A model generated the notes under the pieces. The model ran no database searches. It worked only from the letters and a program-made list of their open reading frames with translations, and was not told the DNA's origin. 64,000 nucleotides of DNA from assembly GCA_013152415.1 (NCBI GenBank), contig JAADGI010000008.1, positions 1-64,000 on the forward strand. The letters run 5' to 3'. A program made the translations under genes and the position numbers. Source of the DNA: Gammaproteobacteria bacterium. Its GTDB lineage: Bacteria > Pseudomonadota > Gammaproteobacteria > HyVt-429. This document shows positions 10,766 through 19,784 of the stretch, piece by piece (position 1 is the first letter of the stretch; the number at the start of each line of letters is the position of its first letter).

Positions 10766-10879
10766 ATGAAAGTTAGAGCATCAGTTAAAAAACTATGTCG
10801 GAATTGTAAAATAATCCGGCGTAAAGGCGTGGTACGGGTGGTTTGTTCCGACCCTCGTCATAAGCAACGGCAGGGCTAA
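10766..10879 (+). CDS. rpmJ: 50S ribosomal protein L36, zinc-binding form
   Basis: Too short for most ORF lists: 37 codons from ATG 10766 to TAA 10879, starting [15 protein letters not shown] and ending [10 protein letters not shown]. The zinc ligands C11, C14, C27 and H32 are all present, so this is the C-plus form. L36 organises 23S rRNA near the L25 region. Located between secY and rpsM as expected. An AGGAG-like GGAGC precedes the ATG. Confidence 0.96.
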   Translation: MKVRASVKKLCRNCKIIRRKGVVRVVCSDPRHKQRQG

Positions 10880-10920
10880 GACGCATGCCCATGCTCAAAA
10901 AAATACTGGAGATAGCATAA

Positions 10921-11277
10921 ATGGCTCGTATAGCGGGAATCAATCTCCCAAATCATAAACATTTAAATATTGCACTTACCTCAATCTATGGTATCGGGCG
11001 TTCCTGTGCTGACAAGATATGCCTGGTTGTAGGCGTTGCTGCCAACACCAAGGTCAAGGATCTGACGGAGGCCGATGCAGAAAAGCTTCGCACCGAAGTG
11101 GGTAAGTATGTCATCGAAGGTGATTTACGCCGTGAGGTGACAATGAATATCAAGCGTTTGATGGACCTGGGTGCTTATCGAGGTATACGGCATCGTCGTG
11201 GTCTGCCGGTGAGAGGTCAGCGTACCATAACAAATGCGCGTACCCGCAAGGGGCCCCGTAAACCGATTAAAAGATAG
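10921..11277 (+). CDS. rpsM: 30S ribosomal protein S13
   Basis: 118 residues, starting [14 protein letters not shown] and ending with [15 protein letters not shown], typical of S13, which contacts the P-site tRNA and forms bridges to the 50S subunit. First gene of the alpha operon, GGAG RBS upstream. Confidence 0.98.
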   Translation: MARIAGINLPNHKHLNIALTSIYGIGRSCADKICLVVGVAANTKVKDLTEADAEKLRTEVGKYVIEGDLRREVTMNIKRLMDLGAYRGIRHRRGLPVRGQRTITNARTRKGPRKPIKR

Positions 11278-11285
11278 GTTGAATT

Positions 11286-11678
11286 ATGGCAAAGTCGAGT
11301 AGTAATAAACCCAAGAAACGGGTCAAGAAGAACGTTTCCGAGGGCGTGGCACATATCCATGCGTCCTTTAACAATACTATCGTAACCATTACCGATCGGC
11401 ATGGAGATGCGCTGTGCTGGGCAACTGCGGGCGGTTCGGGTTTTCGTGGTTCTCGCAAGAGCACACCCTTTGCAGCCCAGGTTGCTGCACAGAGAGCGGG
11501 TAAGGCCGCACAAGAGATGGGTGTAAAACACCTTGAGATTCGTGTTAAAGGACCAGGTCCTGGCAGAGAATCTGCCGTACGCGCACTCAATTCCATCGGT
11601 TTCGAAATCAGCAATATCAGTGATGTGACGCCGATCCCACATAATGGTTGTCGTCCGTCGAAACGTCGACGCGTTTGA
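11286..11678 (+). CDS. rpsK: 30S ribosomal protein S11
   Basis: 130 residues with [17 protein letters not shown] and the C-terminal [18 protein letters not shown], both S11 signatures. S11 is on the 30S platform near the Shine–Dalgarno helix. Spaced 8 bases after rpsM. Confidence 0.98.
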   Translation: MAKSSSNKPKKRVKKNVSEGVAHIHASFNNTIVTITDRHGDALCWATAGGSGFRGSRKSTPFAAQVAAQRAGKAAQEMGVKHLEIRVKGPGPGRESAVRALNSIGFEISNISDVTPIPHNGCRPSKRRRV

Positions 11679-11692
11679 ATTGGAGAAGATAA

Positions 11693-12322
11693 GTGGCACG
11701 TTATATTGGTCCGGTTTGTCGTCAGTGTAGGCGCGAAGGTGGAAAACTTTTTCTAAAAGGGGAAAAGTGTTTCACCAATAAATGCCCAATTGAGAAGCGA
11801 GATTATGCGCCTGGGCAACATGGTCAAAGACGCCGTATGCGCCAATCGGACTATGGCCTGCAGTTGCGCGAAAAGCAGAAGTTGCGTCGCATTTATGGCG
11901 TGCTTGAAAAGCAGTTTGCTGCCTCATATGAGGAGGCTGATCGCCGCAAAGGATCCACCGGCGAAAATTTGTTGAAGATTTTGGAAAGCCGCTTGGATAA
12001 TGTGGTTTTTCGTATGGGTTTTGGTGCCTCACGTAGTGAGGCACGTCAATTGGTTCGACATAACGCCATACTCGTGAACGGGAAAAGGGTCAATATCGCA
12101 TCTTATCAAGTAGCAGCGGAAGACAAGCTTGCAGTAACTGAAGGTGCCAAATCGCAAATGCGTGTCAAGGGTGCGCTTGAAGCTGCGGAACAGCGTGGCA
12201 TGCCCGACTGGATCGAGGTTGATGTTAAAGCCATGTCAGGGGTGTATAAATCCATCCCTGATCGCAGTGACCTTCCTCCGGAGATCGACGAATCTTTGGT
12301 TGTGGCGCTATATTCCAAGTAA
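11693..12322 (+). CDS. rpsD: 30S ribosomal protein S4, zinc-binding form
   Basis: 209 residues, GTG start with TTGGAGAAG upstream. The N-terminus keeps four cysteines (C9, C12, C26, C31), the zinc knuckle that E. coli S4 has lost. The S4 RNA-binding domain ([13 protein letters not shown] … [15 protein letters not shown]) follows. S4 starts 16S 5'-domain assembly and in E. coli represses the alpha operon. Confidence 0.97.
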   Translation: MARYIGPVCRQCRREGGKLFLKGEKCFTNKCPIEKRDYAPGQHGQRRRMRQSDYGLQLREKQKLRRIYGVLEKQFAASYEEADRRKGSTGENLLKILESRLDNVVFRMGFGASRSEARQLVRHNAILVNGKRVNIASYQVAAEDKLAVTEGAKSQMRVKGALEAAEQRGMPDWIEVDVKAMSGVYKSIPDRSDLPPEIDESLVVALYSK

Positions 12323-12350
12323 CTAGTTTACGTTTTAACGAGGGAACACT

Positions 12351-13376
12351 ATGACAGCTCCAGCTGAAAATTTGCTCAAGCCACGTCTGATAGATGTGCA
12401 GCAACTGGATGCAACGCGTGCACGAATTACGCTTGAACCTCTGGAGCGGGGTTTTGGCCACACCTTGGGTAATGCCCTGAGACGCATTTTGTTGTCCTCT
12501 ATGCCAGGTTGTGCGGTAACTGAGGTTAAGATTGATGGTGTGTTGCATGAATATTCAAGTATCGATGGCGTGTTAGAGGATGTTTTTGAGATTCTTCTCA
12601 ACCTGAAAAACGTGGCGATTCGCATGCACGGTCGTGATAGTGCTGTGCTCAAATTGAGCAAGAAGGGACCTGGACCGGTCACTGCTGCCGATATCACCGA
12701 AGAACACGATGTGGAAGTAATCAATCAAGATTATGTTATCGCTAATCTCACCAAAGGGGGTTCTGTCAACATGGAACTCACAGTTTGTAGTGGGCGTGGC
12801 TATCAAACAGTAGATACACGTACCAGTGGTGATGAAGGTAAAGCTATCGGTGTCATGCAACTGGATGCCTCTTTTAGCCCAGTGAGACGAGTGTCATACT
12901 CAGTTGAGAATGCCCGTGTAGAACAACGTACTGACCTTGATAAATTGGTCGTTGATATTGAGACCGATGGTACGATTGATCCCGAAGAGGCCATTCGCAA
13001 TTCGGCTGCCATACTCCACCAACAGATTTCTATATTTGTGAACCTGGAAGAGACGGCGACAGAGAAGGCCGAAGAGGATGAGCCTGAATTTGACCCCTTG
13101 TTATTGCGGCCAGTGGATGATTTGGAACTCACAGTGCGTTCTGCAAATTGCTTGAAGGCTGAAGATATATTTTTTATCGGTGACTTGATTCAGCGTAGTG
13201 AGGTTGAGTTACTGAAGACACCCAATCTTGGTAAAAAGTCGCTTACTGAGATTAAGGATGTGCTCGCTCAACGTGGACTATCATTAGGGATGAGGCTGGA
13301 AAACTGGCCACCCGCATCTCTCCGGGATCTCCCGCCAGAAGCACTACCCGCTATTGTTGAAGAAACAGGACTTTAA
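12351..13376 (+). CDS. rpoA: RNA polymerase subunit alpha
   Basis: 341 residues. The N-terminal dimerisation domain includes [20 protein letters not shown] near residues 25–44 and the C-terminal domain (from about residue 258) includes [20 protein letters not shown] and [17 protein letters not shown], the part that binds UP-element DNA and activators. An acidic linker ([14 protein letters not shown]) joins them. It sits in its standard place between rpsD and rplQ, and its stop is two bases from the rplQ ATG. Confidence 0.98.
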   Translation: MTAPAENLLKPRLIDVQQLDATRARITLEPLERGFGHTLGNALRRILLSSMPGCAVTEVKIDGVLHEYSSIDGVLEDVFEILLNLKNVAIRMHGRDSAVLKLSKKGPGPVTAADITEEHDVEVINQDYVIANLTKGGSVNMELTVCSGRGYQTVDTRTSGDEGKAIGVMQLDASFSPVRRVSYSVENARVEQRTDLDKLVVDIETDGTIDPEEAIRNSAAILHQQISIFVNLEETATEKAEEDEPEFDPLLLRPVDDLELTVRSANCLKAEDIFFIGDLIQRSEVELLKTPNLGKKSLTEIKDVLAQRGLSLGMRLENWPPASLRDLPPEALPAIVEETGL

Positions 13377-13378
13377 TT

Positions 13379-13879
13379 ATGCGTCATCAAAAAAGCGGTC
13401 GTAAGTTGAACCGTACCAGCAGCCATCGAAAGGCTATGTTCAAGAACATGGCGGTGTCTTTGTTTCGGCATGAACAGATACGCACAACCTTGCCTAAGGC
13501 CAAGGAATTACGTCGTGTGGCTGAGCCTCTGATTACCCTTGCTAAGGTTTCCAGTGTGGCCAATCGCCGGTTGGCATTTTCTCGTTTGGGCGATAGAGAG
13601 ATTGTGGGTAAACTTTTTAGTGATTTGGGTGTGCATTACAAGGATCGGCCTGGTGGCTATCTGCGTGTTCTTAAGCATGGGTTTCGTTCTGGGGACACCG
13701 CACCCATGGCAATTGTCCAATTGATTGATCGGCCTGAAAAATCCTTAGAGTCCAAAGCCGGTTCTGATTCAAAGAAGTCGGCTAGCGCAAAGGCCAAGAC
13801 TACCAAGAAGGCGGCACCTGAGAAAAAAGAAAAAAAGATCACGACGGAAAAAGAGAGCGGCACGGAAGTAGCGGGTTAA
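13379..13879 (+). CDS. rplQ: 50S ribosomal protein L17 with long C-terminal tail
   Basis: 166 residues against about 127 for E. coli L17. The core ([20 protein letters not shown] … [10 protein letters not shown]) is complete by residue ~120; after it comes a low-complexity tail of about 45 residues rich in Lys, Ser, Ala and Glu. L17 lies near the tunnel exit, so the tail could project from the ribosome surface. No function for the tail can be read. Last gene of the ribosomal cluster. Confidence 0.96.
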   Translation: MRHQKSGRKLNRTSSHRKAMFKNMAVSLFRHEQIRTTLPKAKELRRVAEPLITLAKVSSVANRRLAFSRLGDREIVGKLFSDLGVHYKDRPGGYLRVLKHGFRSGDTAPMAIVQLIDRPEKSLESKAGSDSKKSASAKAKTTKKAAPEKKEKKITTEKESGTEVAG

Positions 13880-14102
13880 AATCTGGTAGTTGCTACGATG
13901 GTCTTTTTGCCAGGATGCAAAGATTACAGAGATAAAAGGCAAGCTCTCCTGGGGACCTAGGGCCAGGGGCCCCACTTGGCAAGAGCAAGAGTTTAAGCTT
14001 TACAAGGGCTGCTGTATGGGCAGGGGGTCACACATACCAGAGAGAGCCAAGAACGGCCCTATTGATCCACATTTCCATTCCCCAACAAAAAACAAACCCC
14101 GT

Positions 14103-14828
14103 TTAGATTGCCTCGGCTTGAGATTGGAGGGCCTGTTCGGCTTTGCCATAGGCCTGGGGGTCATCGACGTCGATCCAGAAGTGGCCACCAATATCGAATA
14201 TATTGACTTTGCCCTGTGAGGCCAACCGCCTAATCCCACCGCTCAAACTGGTGTCACCTTGGGACTGGCTATAATCTATGGCCCCAAACAGGGCGCTTGT
14301 GCAATAGAATATCCCCGTGTCGAAGGCATTGAAATGCGTTAGCTCTTTACCTATGGCCTCCACCTTTTCTTCCTTGCTGACCAGGACCTTGGTGACATCT
14401 TCCATGTCGATTTGGGGGCTTTTGAGATCAAAGTCCACCGCCAATGTGACGGTATCTGTGATGGGTGGGACCTTGATGAGATCACGCAAAATAGCGGGGT
14501 CAAATAAATGATCGCACATCACTAGAATGAAGGGTTCTGTCAGGATGTCTCGTGCTTTGAGCACAGAAAGGCCATTACCCTGTTCCCAGTCGTCATTGTT
14601 GACATGGGTAATGGTGACTGGGCAACGGTTGGCAAGCTTGTCAAGAAAGCCCCTGACTGGCTCGCCGTTAAATCCGGTCACTACACAAAAGTCGTTTATC
14701 CCTGCGCTAGTGACAGAGCCAATGACGTGTTCAATTATCGGGGTTCCCAGTAGGGGAATTAAGGGTTTGGAATCACCCTTCTGAGATAGCCTGCTTCCCT
14801 GGCCGGCCGCTATGATCAGGCACTTCAT
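14103..14828 (-). CDS. Inositol-1-phosphate cytidylyltransferase-like nucleotidyltransferase
   Basis: 241 residues from ATG 14828, chosen because GGGGAG lies nine bases upstream and the family N-terminus MKCLIIAAGQGSRL follows at once. GxG..R is the nucleotide-binding loop; VMCDHLF supplies a metal-binding Asp, and NAFDTGIFYC is characteristic of the IPCT branch. That branch makes CDP-inositol from CTP and L-myo-inositol-1-phosphate. The gene starts 56 bases inside the upstream inositol-phosphate synthase gene, strong support for a shared pathway. The third enzyme (a CDP-alcohol phosphotransferase) is not in the window, so the product (inositol phosphodiester solute or inositol lipid) is unknown. 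A phosphocholine-type cytidylyltransferase is the main alternative. Confidence 0.75.
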   Translation of the reverse strand: MKCLIIAAGQGSRLSQKGDSKPLIPLLGTPIIEHVIGSVTSAGINDFCVVTGFNGEPVRGFLDKLANRCPVTITHVNNDDWEQGNGLSVLKARDILTEPFILVMCDHLFDPAILRDLIKVPPITDTVTLAVDFDLKSPQIDMEDVTKVLVSKEEKVEAIGKELTHFNAFDTGIFYCTSALFGAIDYSQSQGDTSLSGGIRRLASQGKVNIFDIGGHFWIDVDDPQAYGKAEQALQSQAEAI

Positions 14829-15936
14829 TTCGTTTTTCTCCCCAGCTGCTGTCAATAAAAGCCTCAGTCATACGATACGCTTCATCATCGGTACATTGGT
14901 GAGGTGGGTGCTTACATAAGTAGGCAGAGGGCGCATGCAGGACGCCACCTTCACCACGTTCCAAGGCCAGTTTGGCGCAACGTATGGAATCAATGGCGAC
15001 CCCTGCAGAGTTAGGTGAATCTTCCACCGAAAGGCGCATTTCAATGTTCATAGGTACGTCACCAAATAGCCTGCCCTCCATACGGATAAAGCAGACCTTA
15101 TTGTCTTTTTGCCAGGCAACGTAATCACTAGGCCCGACATGGATATTTTCGTCATCCAGGCGTTGTTCAGCAACAGATTGGACCGCTTCGGTCTTGGACT
15201 TTTTCTTTGATGCGAGGCGGCTGTGGTTCAGCATATTCAGAAAATCGGTGTTGCCACCGGTGTTAAGCTGATAAGTACGATCCAGGGTCACGCCACGTTT
15301 CTTGAATAAATCGGTCAGGGTACGGTGGGTTATAGTGGCACCGAGTTGAGCCTTGATATCATCACCGATTATGGGGATATTTTTTTCCTCAAATCGTTTG
15401 GCCCATACGGGGTCACTGGCAATAAATACAGGTATATTGTTCACAAAGGCCACACCAGCATCAAGGGCGCATTGAGCATAAAACTTTGTTGCTTCCTCAG
15501 ATCCCACCGGCAGGTAATTCATGAGAATCTCGGTGTCGGAGTCTTTCAGGGCCTGGACCACGTCTTCGGCAGTGGGCTCTGTCAGACCTGCGGGAACAAA
15601 GCTATATTTGTCATCGTAATCCTGCATATGCTCGGCATAGCCATCAAGTGTCTTGCCCATCCGGACAGTGACACCTGTTTGTTTGATGTCTTGGCAAAAA
15701 ATGGTCGTACAATTGGGCTCCGAGAAAATAGCCTCGGACACATCTTTACCCACTTTCCTTTTGTCGATATCAAAGGCCGCTACCACCTGAATATCAAAAG
15801 GCCGGTATCCACCTATGGCCCAGTGCATTAGTCCTGAGGCACTGTCTTCGTCCTTATCTTTGTAATAATTGATGCCTTGTAACAGCGAGCTAGCGCAGTT
15901 ACCAATACCGACTATTGCTATTTTTATCTTATTCAT
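14773..15936 (-). CDS. Myo-inositol-1-phosphate synthase
   Basis: 387 residues from ATG 15936; AAGAGGT lies eight bases upstream, while the longer in-frame extension has no family similarity. The N-terminal NAD-binding Rossmann motif VGIGNCASSLLQG is that of the short archaeal/actinobacterial-type synthase (Ino1). Further family pieces are MNYLPVGSEEATKFYAQ, NIPVFIASDPVWAKRF and LNTGGNTDFLNM. The enzyme converts glucose-6-phosphate to inositol-3-phosphate (1L-myo-inositol-1-phosphate). Its 3' end overlaps the cytidylyltransferase gene by 56 bases. Inositol synthesis is uncommon in gammaproteobacteria, so horizontal origin is possible. Confidence 0.9.
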   Translation of the reverse strand: MNKIKIAIVGIGNCASSLLQGINYYKDKDEDSASGLMHWAIGGYRPFDIQVVAAFDIDKRKVGKDVSEAIFSEPNCTTIFCQDIKQTGVTVRMGKTLDGYAEHMQDYDDKYSFVPAGLTEPTAEDVVQALKDSDTEILMNYLPVGSEEATKFYAQCALDAGVAFVNNIPVFIASDPVWAKRFEEKNIPIIGDDIKAQLGATITHRTLTDLFKKRGVTLDRTYQLNTGGNTDFLNMLNHSRLASKKKSKTEAVQSVAEQRLDDENIHVGPSDYVAWQKDNKVCFIRMEGRLFGDVPMNIEMRLSVEDSPNSAGVAIDSIRCAKLALERGEGGVLHAPSAYLCKHPPHQCTDDEAYRMTEAFIDSSWGEKRNEVPDHSGRPGKQAISEG

Positions 15937-16288
15937 CCGTTCATACCTCTTGAGGTCCGTTACCTGCAACCGCACGCTAAATCACACGTGTTGCCTGTGA
16001 GCGCCTTGCCTTGGGGCGGTAAACCGTAATTTTAAGGGTTCTTTGACTCATCTGTTTTGTCACTATTTCACCACAGGCCAAGCGGACTGTATTGATGCCT
16101 CAGTCATAGTTGTGCCTGGGTATGTGTGGAATCGTCCACCACGCGGGTGGAACAAAGAGTAGCCCATTTTCCCTGTTTCCTAGGTCTCTTTCAAGCCCTA
16201 AGGTGCTCATTTCGCCATTGTTTTCTGTGAGTTGCGTGGATTTATCCCCTTATATTGTGCTGATTGGGGCAATAATCCTGGCCGGTGT
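15937..16288. other. Intergenic, no feature recognised
   Basis: 352 bases between the inositol-phosphate synthase start and the ParA stop. It should hold the promoter of the synthase operon on the − strand, but I see no clear −10/−35 pair, hairpin terminator or member of the dispersed repeats. Small open frames here have no codon or RBS support. Confidence 0.5.
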
Positions 16289-16960
16289 TTAGCCTGGAGT
16301 GGGGGAATGCCGGATAGACTGTCGAGTGACCTCGGCCTGCTGGCGTCGTTCCAGCCAGCGAACCAAGCCTTGCCATTGGGCCAGATCTTGTCTGACCAGT
16401 GCGGGTTCCATCTCGAAGACACCAATTCCCCGCTCGGCGGCATGTAGGTAGTTTTGGGTATCCCTTAACTGGGCAACCATGGGGATGCTCAGGCTGTTAA
16501 GGAATTTAAGTAATTTTTGAGAAACATGAGTACGTTCACGGAGGCGATTAGCAATAACGCCTATGCGGCTGTCTCGGTGCTGGATCTTGCCATCGAGGAT
16601 GAGTTGCCCAATGAAGTCCGCAGCGGCACGTATATCTATCGGTGATGGAAGCACCGGAATCAACATGATGTCGATACGATTCAACAGGCCCTGCAGTTCA
16701 ATGTCTTGAATCTGGGCAGGGGCATCCATAATGACCCACTCGGTGCCGGGTGGGAAACGTCGTTGACTCCACGCTGATTCAGCGGTGATTTTGTTGCGCC
16801 ATTCGGCCCGTTGACCCAACCAATGTACACTAGAGCGTTGACGATCCAGATCAAATAAAACTGTCTGACAACCCTTGCTTGCAAAACAGCTGGCCAGATT
16901 GGTAGCTATCGTCGTTTTGCCGCAGCCCCCTTTGTTATTCAGGACAAGTACGGTGACCAT
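16289..16960 (-). CDS. ParA/MinD-type ATPase, orphan
   Basis: 223 residues from ATG 16960, picked over a longer frame because a strong AGGAGG lies eight bases upstream. The deviant Walker A motif KGGCGKTT is at residues 10–17, followed by LFDLDRQRSS (switch I region) and VIMDAPAQ (Walker B). Such ATPases position DNA or large complexes on the nucleoid or membrane. No ParB partner or parS-like repeat is next to it, and it stands alone upstream of the polysaccharide region, so a role in placing an envelope or polysaccharide machine is possible but unproven. Confidence 0.85.
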   Translation of the reverse strand: MVTVLVLNNKGGCGKTTIATNLASCFASKGCQTVLFDLDRQRSSVHWLGQRAEWRNKITAESAWSQRRFPPGTEWVIMDAPAQIQDIELQGLLNRIDIMLIPVLPSPIDIRAAADFIGQLILDGKIQHRDSRIGVIANRLRERTHVSQKLLKFLNSLSIPMVAQLRDTQNYLHAAERGIGVFEMEPALVRQDLAQWQGLVRWLERRQQAEVTRQSIRHSPTPG

Positions 16961-17201
16961 AACCTTACCCTCCTTGTTGTTGATGGGGTTTCGATCTACA
17001 ACGGGAGCATAGACGCTAGCCCCCTTGGTTGTCATGCCTTTTCTGTCAATTTTCTCAACAAACCCCTGGTTTTTGGTGATGCTCAAGCGTGGACACCTAA
17101 CGCTATAGGCTCTTCAGGAAGATTCACATGGGTCATTTAGGGGGTTAAGGGGCCCTCGTCGAGGCACCAAGCACACAGCACCGGGGTTTTCTCGTTTGTT
17201 T

Positions 17202-18314
17202 TTAGCTTGCTTGTGGGGGGAGGCCCAGGAGTTCAGTGTAGACCTGCAGATTGCCTTGCACCATCGAGACAATGGAAAAGGATTTACTGGCGATCTCTCG
17301 GCCTGCCAGACCAAGGTGACGGGCGAGTTGGGTGTCGTTCAATAAGTTAATAACATGCTTGGCGAGGCCCCTGGTGTCACCCACTGGAACCAGGTAGCCG
17401 TTGATCTCATGATGAACAATTTCGGGGATGCCCCCTGTCGTGGTGGCAACAATAGGTACACCGGCCGCTGCGGCCTGCAGCAAGGAAACCCCCAGGCCCT
17501 CCAATTCGGCAGGGTGTATCACTACATCAACACAGCACAGGCACCTCATCAGGTCTTTTCGGAAACCAAGAAAATGGACCTGGTGTTCAATTCCCAGATG
17601 ATGACATTGTTCTTTTAGTTTATTTTCCAGGGGGCCTTTCCCAAAAACCAGCAGATGACAGTTGGGTATGGTTTCAGAAATCTCTCGAAATGCCTTGAAA
17701 AGATATCGATGTCCCTTGCGTGTGATGAGTTGAGCGATTACAGCACAAACTTTGGCCTGCGGCGGAATTGGGAATTCAGACTCGAACCATTGGCGATCAC
17801 AATTGTGTCGATAGGCGTTAACATCCACTGCACTGGGGACACAAACAACTTTCCCCCCAGGTACACCGGCCTGCAAAAGCACCTCGCGGATATTCTCAGA
17901 GATGGTGATGACTTTACGATAAAGTCGATATTTAATGGCCGCCCATGTACTGCTCTCTGGGTTATCTACCCGCCGTGATAGCACCACCGGTATGCCGGCG
18001 AGACGGCCAGCAAGCCCACCGAGAATATCGGCACCCCGGCGGCTATGTAAATGAAGAAGGTCAGGACGCTCAGATCTCAATATTCGCCACAACCGATATA
18101 TGAACATCAAGTCCAAATCTCCCGCCATAGGGACAGGGTATATTTTGTCGGCCAAGTTTTGTGCGGCGCTGCCGATCTGGCTGGAGGCTGGGCAAACCAG
18201 AATATTTTCTACCTTTCGTTCGCTTAGGCCCTCAAGTAAATACAAAACCTGTAGGGCTCCGCCATAAAGGTTGGTCCCGGTTTCTACATGGACAATACGC
18301 ATGGAGTGGCTCAC
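17202..18314 (-). CDS. Glycosyltransferase family 4
   Basis: 370 residues from a GTG that overlaps the upstream stop by four bases (GTGA); an ATG at 18302 is the alternative start. It has the GT-B fold pattern of GT4: N-terminal VHVETGTNLYGGALQVL, a mid HLHSRRGADILGG, and the C-terminal donor-site region ELEGLGVSLLQAAAAGVPIVATTTGGIPEIV with the E-x7-E-like arrangement. It transfers a sugar from a nucleotide donor, presumably to an LPS or polysaccharide intermediate on the cytosolic face. Coupled to the GT9 gene upstream; donor and acceptor cannot be read from sequence. Confidence 0.85.
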   Translation of the reverse strand: MSHSMRIVHVETGTNLYGGALQVLYLLEGLSERKVENILVCPASSQIGSAAQNLADKIYPVPMAGDLDLMFIYRLWRILRSERPDLLHLHSRRGADILGGLAGRLAGIPVVLSRRVDNPESSTWAAIKYRLYRKVITISENIREVLLQAGVPGGKVVCVPSAVDVNAYRHNCDRQWFESEFPIPPQAKVCAVIAQLITRKGHRYLFKAFREISETIPNCHLLVFGKGPLENKLKEQCHHLGIEHQVHFLGFRKDLMRCLCCVDVVIHPAELEGLGVSLLQAAAAGVPIVATTTGGIPEIVHHEINGYLVPVGDTRGLAKHVINLLNDTQLARHLGLAGREIASKSFSIVSMVQGNLQVYTELLGLPPQAS

Positions 18315-19348
18315 GAAAATTCCAGTAGCTCTTGGGCAATCATTGCCACATCAGTCGGTTTGAGTGAGCGCATGCAAGTGTATTCAGCGTTACATGTTGG
18401 GCGACGACGACAGGGAGAGCAATCCAATTTCTTGTAAAGAACTTTCACATTGTCTTTATCGGTTTCTTGATAGGGGCAGGTAGAACCAAATAACGCAATG
18501 GTGGGGGTATTAAGGGCGATGCCCATGTGGGTGAGGCCGGTGTCGACACCAACAAGGAGTTCGGCATAGTGGATCAGAGCTGCCGCCTGGCGCAGGCTTG
18601 TGTGGCCTGTCATGTCGACGATGTCTAGATCATTACGGTCCAATATCTTTTGGGCCGCAAGCCTATCGCCGGGCCCACCCAGCATAATAAATATAAGATC
18701 TTTTTTGTTTCGTAATAGTCGTACCAACTGTACCCAATAATCATCAAACCAATGTTTTTGTGGGCGGGTGGTAAACGGGCAAAGGACGATATAGGGACCA
18801 AATGAGACCTTGGCACGGTAGCCATACTGGTCGTCATTATTGGAAAGGGCAATGTGCATGGTAAATGCCCCTTTGAGGCCGAGCCGGTCGGCAAGGTGGC
18901 GATACTCAGAGCCAATGTGATAGTCATCTCGTGGTGCGTTGATGAGCCGTGTCATCAACATGCCACTACCCTCCCGGGATTGTAGGCCCAGGCGTTGACG
19001 GGCCTTGCTTAGCCGAGCCCAAATTGCGCTCTTTAATAGCCCTTGAAGGTCGAGGGCGGTGTCGAATTGTCGTTTGCGTAGCGTGATGGTGAAGCCAATA
19101 ATCTCTCTTGCCAACATCAGCCAGTGACGATGCTGCCAGAGTTCGTGCCAATGGCGACGGGGCAAAATCATCACTTCATCCAGGTCAGGGTTGGCCGACA
19201 GTAAGTCGGCACCCTCGTCCTGAACCAGCCAGGCAATATGGGCCTGGGGGTAAGTGTCCCGCAGCATACGGATCAGTGGTGAGGCCATGACCACATCGCC
19301 CAGGGCGCTTAACCTGATGATTAATATGCGTTGGGGGGGGGTACGCAA
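18311..19348 (-). CDS. LPS heptosyltransferase family (GT9), start in a C9 tract
   Basis: About 345 residues with the GT9 N-terminus RILIIRLSALGDVVMASPLIRML, VDTGLTHMGIALNTPTIALFGST and a C-terminal cluster DCSPCRRRPTC, typical of WaaC/F/Q-type enzymes that add heptose to the LPS core. No ATG or GTG is available: the frame opens with TTG 19348, or with CTG 19357 preceded by AGAGG. Codons 3–6 are a run of nine C (G9 on + at 19333–19341), so slippage would shift the frame. Downstream GT4 gene overlaps by four bases. Sugar specificity is inferred only from the family. Confidence 0.85.
   Translation of the reverse strand: MRTPPQRILIIRLSALGDVVMASPLIRMLRDTYPQAHIAWLVQDEGADLLSANPDLDEVMILPRRHWHELWQHRHWLMLAREIIGFTITLRKRQFDTALDLQGLLKSAIWARLSKARQRLGLQSREGSGMLMTRLINAPRDDYHIGSEYRHLADRLGLKGAFTMHIALSNNDDQYGYRAKVSFGPYIVLCPFTTRPQKHWFDDYWVQLVRLLRNKKDLIFIMLGGPGDRLAAQKILDRNDLDIVDMTGHTSLRQAAALIHYAELLVGVDTGLTHMGIALNTPTIALFGSTCPYQETDKDNVKVLYKKLDCSPCRRRPTCNAEYTCMRSLKPTDVAMIAQELLEFS
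19333..19341. repeat. G9/C9 homopolymer at the 5' end of the heptosyltransferase gene
   Basis: Nine G on the + strand, read as nine C within codons 3–6 of the GT9 gene. Runs this long in early codons of surface-glycan genes are classic slipped-strand switches in other bacteria. Confidence 0.6.
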
Positions 19349-19479
19349 TAAACTCAGTGGACTGGCCTCTAGGCTCGTAATTTTACGAGCTTGTATGATG
19401 AGTCAGGGATTCTAGCAAATCTTGCTTGGTTACGGGTGTTGGCCGGCGCCAGAATCAGACATATTGGACAAAACGCAGT

Positions 19480-19695
19480 GGCCGCAGAGGCGCAAAGACG
19501 CAGAGGCAAAGAAATCTGTTGTTGCATGAGTCCATATACGGATGCTTGTTAGGTATGAGGATTTGTCAAAAATTTCGAGTCATTCTTTCCCAGTGTGTAC
19601 TATTGGATTTTGAGCCATGTCCATTGCGCCAGATCCTCTGGATCCGCACCTCGTTTTTCTCTGTGAATCCTTTGCGTCTCCGTGCCTTTGCGGCA
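19480..19695. repeat. Dispersed repeat, facing inverted copies
   Basis: GCCGCAGAGGCGCAAAGACG (19481–19500, continuing CAGAGGCAAAG) faces CTTTGCGTCTCCGTGCCTTTG (in 19670–19691) about 150 bases away. The 436-base gap between the GT9 and asnB genes (19349–19784) holds this pair and nothing else I can recognise. Confidence 0.75.
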
Positions 19696-19784
19696 GCCGC
19701 TCTCGATGTTCTGTTTCCCGCAGCATTAGTGCTTTCCTATACGCCACTGCATTTTTCCAGAGCATCGAGAATTGACCTCATTGA

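Noticed and set aside
13940..14000. GC-rich stretch after rplQ as intrinsic terminator
   Set aside because: GGGGACC … GGGGCCCC can pair partly, but no T-run follows on either strand.
14000..14239. Small open frames between rplQ and the cytidylyltransferase
   Set aside because: No RBS, no recognisable protein; the gap is a convergent intergenic region.
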